Assembly: GCA_007922305.1 (NCBI GenBank)
Contig: ML677364.1
Coordinates: forward strand, 23,481,326-23,545,325
DNA: 64,000 nucleotides
Source: Dermatemys mawii
Taxonomy: Eukaryota; Chordata; Testudines; Dermatemydidae
Direction: 5' to 3'
The number at the start of each line of letters is the position of its first letter. Within the stretch, counting starts at the first letter, position 1. The notes under the pieces are model-generated. The model did not search any database, was not told the DNA's origin, and was given only the letters and a program-made list of their open reading frames with translations. This document shows, one piece after another, positions 60,761 through 64,000 of the stretch. The position numbers were made by a program, and so were the translations under genes.

Positions 60761-61354
60761 ACCACATGATATTCTAGATCAACCTTGCTCTAGGTTTGGA
60801 GTAGATCTCTGAATTAAAAAGAACAATTACCTATTATGGAGTATTCTGCTCAGATGTCACTTGCCTGGTTTTCAGTGATTCCTGAAGAGTTAATAACACA
60901 TAATAGTTCACAAGTCATTCATTTTGTCAATCATTTTTGACATATCATTTCAAACACACTATGTCAAGCCCTTACTATGCACTGCCCAATAGTCTATTCA
61001 AAAAGTATGTGCAAGTAGCAAATAACCAGATTTTAAAAAAGAAAGCAAGCACCCTAATGGGTTCAAGGGCTCAATACTTAATATTAGAATTGAAGTTGAG
61101 TGGGACAGTCAAAATATTCAGATTTTAACACTTAAAAAAAATAACATTTCATGAAAATCTTTTCCCATTTTTTGTTAGGAAGTAGAAACATCCTTATGAA
61201 TATTTGGGATCACTAGTTCAGAGACTTATGAGCAGGACAAAGACTTTAGTACTAACATCTCACAATTTTCTTGAGCTGAAGACAATCTTGATAGTTACAA
61301 AAGAAACGTGTATGTCAGGAAATTAGAACAGAAGAAGTACTACGAGTAGAGCAC
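60761..61354. other. unassigned non-coding sequence
   Basis: Nothing recognisable beyond the accacat flank of the LTR. Confidence 0.4.
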
Positions 61355-61625
61355 AGAGTTACCCACATTGCAAGTGGGAGAAAATGTTAACTTGAAACAA
61401 ATAAGTGCCTGGCAACCTACCAAAGCAGCAGGTATGCCAACTATAACAAGGTTGTATGTCAGAATCATCTCTGAAAGTAACTTCCACAGAAGACAGCTAT
61501 ACGAAACCAAGGAGGACACTGACTATTTCCTGAGGACATACAATATACTATTGATAGCACTTTCAGAAGTCACTGAAAATGGAGACACATCAGCTGCAGC
61601 AGCAAACACAGCATCCAAGGGATCA
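61355..61625 (+). pseudogene. Ty3/gypsy pol C-terminal relic
   Basis: A 90-codon plus-strand frame reads VGENVNLKQISAWQPTKAAG and then LYVR ... FHRRQLYETKED. This follows the end-of-pol pattern of gypsy elements: a basic VR block, WQPA, a PRSY-like step, then YRRNRRHL-like residues. It sits after the integrase core, which is missing. Could belong to the same family as the RT relic at 10136-11045, but the two do not overlap. Confidence 0.65.
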
Positions 61626-64000
61626 GATACAGTGTCGTGACCAGTCCACTGCAGAAGAAATTATCTGGAGAAAAAGAAAAGGTCATGTGACCAGAAAGCC
61701 ATTGGGCATCAGAGACAGCAATTTCTGATGGCAGTCTAATACCCTGCCTTCTTTCTTCTATATTTTTATATTTGTGTATGCTATTAATTGGTTACATTGG
61801 TTTCTGGTGCATGTCTTACCTGTATTTGATTTTCAAAAATAAGACAAAAGATGTAACAGTAGCCCCTGGAGTGCGTAGACACTGAAACCTGTCATATGAC
61901 CCATATCATGTGAAGGGGACCAGTATATAGAAATACTTACCAGCACTCCTCTATGTCATACCTTTATTACAGATAGCATCTTTGTTACTTATTGTTGTTT
62001 ATAATGTAAATGCACACTGGCTTGTCCCAACATGATAAAGGAAGAGGGGTTCTTTTAACATCTCTCTTTTAATAATCTTCTTCTAGAGAGAAAGAACAGG
62101 GCAAAAGCTTTAGAAAAATTTATTGTATAGCATGAAGTGTGTAAGTTCCATAATTTATCACAAAAAATCTGCCATATTGGTGTGTTTGATTTAATGCCAT
62201 CAGAAGAGTAAGGTTACATGGAATAGATGGCTAATTGGGTTAATTTAATAGCAGGTTAAATCTTTCTTTTATTTTGTGTTAGAGGAACTTTAAAAATAGT
62301 GCAGTTTTCAAGTGATCTTGGAAATGTAAAGTAGAGTTTCTTGATTAAAAAAAATATAGCATTCCTACTGCTAGGTTTATGGTGGGAGTTACTGGCACTC
62401 ATCCAGTTCACTGCATGAAGCTCTAAGCTGCCTGGATAAGTGCAGAATTTAGCATTGGATTTTAAGGTTTCGTCTGGCACATTGCCAAAGATGTTATGTA
62501 TTTAGCTGAGACATTGCCTAGAAGTTAATTGAGAGGAAAACACTAATATACATCCTCTCCCACCTTAAAAATTCTATGGATGTGGAAATGTCACTGATCT
62601 TGATATGAGCTGTATGTTTTCAGTAATCCTAAAATTGCCTAGATGGAGTTTTCAGGGTCTACACGCACGCTAGTCACTACTGCTATCATTGCTCTCTTTC
62701 ATGTCTTTGTAATCTCCCTAGTCACTGTGTCCTTAGAAATATCCAGCAGCCTGGGCTATGATGTCACAAACGTGGGCAGAGCTAAGGCTCAGCATTAGCC
62801 TAACAATTTTGTGGTACTTCCACAGACAAAGTTACATTAATTTTATCCTCAAAGTCTTACCTCCCTCTTTAATGCAACCAAACATTGCAACCAAACCAGA
62901 CATATGGAATGACTTCTTTGCCCACCATGGCCACAGCCTAGAAAATCCTAGAAGTTCTGATTACAGTGTATGTCTTTACTCAAACCCTTGGCTGTTATTT
63001 CATTTAAAATTATTCAAAATAGCAAAATGAGTTTTGCATCTAGTGAAACTGACCCCACGTAATCCCACTATGTGGTATAACCTAATACGGTACGTTGTGT
63101 ATTTAATATGCCTCTAACAGTTCACACATTGTACTAGACTTCTAAGCTTTAGCAACTCCATGTTTGCCAGAAAGAGAGTGTATTTAATCTTGGTAAGTCA
63201 AACAGTGTTCCTAAACAGTTTTGAGCCAGGCTACACCAGTGAAGTTTTAGTAGTTAATAATCAAGCCACATCTGTAAATAGGCTTCTGATCATTTTGTAC
63301 AATACCTATTGCTTCCTCTCAGAATAAGGAGATTGGAGGGGGGTGAGGGGTAGGGGTAAGAGATATATGAAACAAAACTGTGGCTTATATAAAAGGAAAT
63401 AAGGAAATAATGTTATCTTTCAATCCTGGTTTCGTCTTCCACATTTATTGTATGCTCTTGATGCACTGAGGTTGAAGAGACATGAGCAAAGCGGAAACAA
63501 TGATATTTTGCTACTGTATGAATTCCCACTCCCTTCACGTAATCCTGTTCTTATTGGGGCCTTGTGCTGAAAGCTAATAATTTTGGTGGGCCCTGAATAA
63601 AGCCAGTAGCTTGAATTCCTGCCACCAGCCCCTTTATAATGAATAGGCCTAATGAATGCTAGTAAGTGGTAGGAATCTGTGACCAGCTGCATCAATGCAG
63701 GTAATACAGCTCAGATTTAATTGGGAGCAGGTATTGGAAGGCTGTATTACTTTAATTGGTGAGGGGGTTTTCTAAATGGAAAGGACAAAGTATAATGGAC
63801 AAATTGTGCTGTACAATAGCACTTAAGCTGGGATTGTATGCATTCGTTAATCTGTTGAGGAATGAGGCAATTCTAAACAATTTTCTCAGTGAAACCAACT
63901 CCAGAAAGCTTGTCCCTTTTGTTCTCTCTTGGGAAAATGCAAGATTGAAACAGAAAATACCTTTACCGAGGCAATCATTTGCCACGTGTGGAAAGCGGAT
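61626..64000. other. unassigned; possible LTR start near 61854
   Basis: Downstream of the gypsy relic, an A-rich caaaaataagacaaaagatg precedes tgtaacagtagcccctgg at 61853, which could be a polypurine tract followed by a 3' LTR; no end was found. The rest, to the window end, shows no exon, RNA gene or repeat I can name. Confidence 0.35.

Overview
This window looks like vertebrate, most probably turtle (Testudines), non-coding DNA. It is AT-rich and has no operon-like layout. No host exon, tRNA, rRNA or CRISPR array can be supported. What is recognisable is a dense layer of interspersed repeats typical of turtle or crocodilian genomes: CR1 LINE tails and reverse transcriptase (RT) relics, a Penelope-like element (PLE) with its 3'-tail derivatives, L2-type LINE relics, solo LTRs, Ty3/gypsy relics, hAT and PIF/Harbinger-type non-autonomous DNA transposons, and small fold-back MITEs. 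The turtle assignment is an inference from this repeat mix; no host gene confirms it.

Layout. 0-12 kb: a CR1 RT relic on the minus strand (723-1950), a palindromic PLE tail (2265-2493) with a hammerhead-like core, MITEs (2512-2631, 4216-4334), a CR1 tail with an intact ORF2 end (6290-6474), a second palindromic PLE tail (6637-6800), a hAT element with a perfect 8-bp target-site duplication, TSD (7001-7648), a composite MITE (9183-9957) and a gypsy RT/RNase H relic (10136-11045). 12-22 kb: a solo LTR (12233-12931), an L2-type LINE (13726-14480) and a 2.6-kb inverted repeat of LTR-like sequence (18625-21234). 22-42 kb: CR1 tails, the longest PLE copy (27440-28895; RT YIDD, GIY-YIG endonuclease, degenerate hammerhead), a perfect 39-bp inverted PLE dimer (33871-33954), a second hAT copy in opposite orientation (36803-37419) and a longer CR1 ORF2 relic (40030-41285) abutted by a solo LTR (41286-42467). 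42-64 kb: two MITEs with TTA duplications, one carrying a nested CR1 (43341-44016, 46661-47709), microsatellites, a MIR-like SINE, an L2 RT relic with YVDD (58145-58930), another LTR (59519-60760) and a gypsy pol C-terminal relic (61355-61625).

How the parts relate: nothing here works as a pathway. The window records successive insertions, with CR1 inside a Harbinger-type MITE, CR1 inside an L2, and an LTR against a CR1. The points most worth following are the large palindrome, whose outer 312 bp are identical between arms while the inner parts differ, and the repeated formation of inverted dimers from PLE tails, one with an apparently complete hammerhead core. All calls come from reading the sequence; no database search was possible, and family names rest on recognised motifs.
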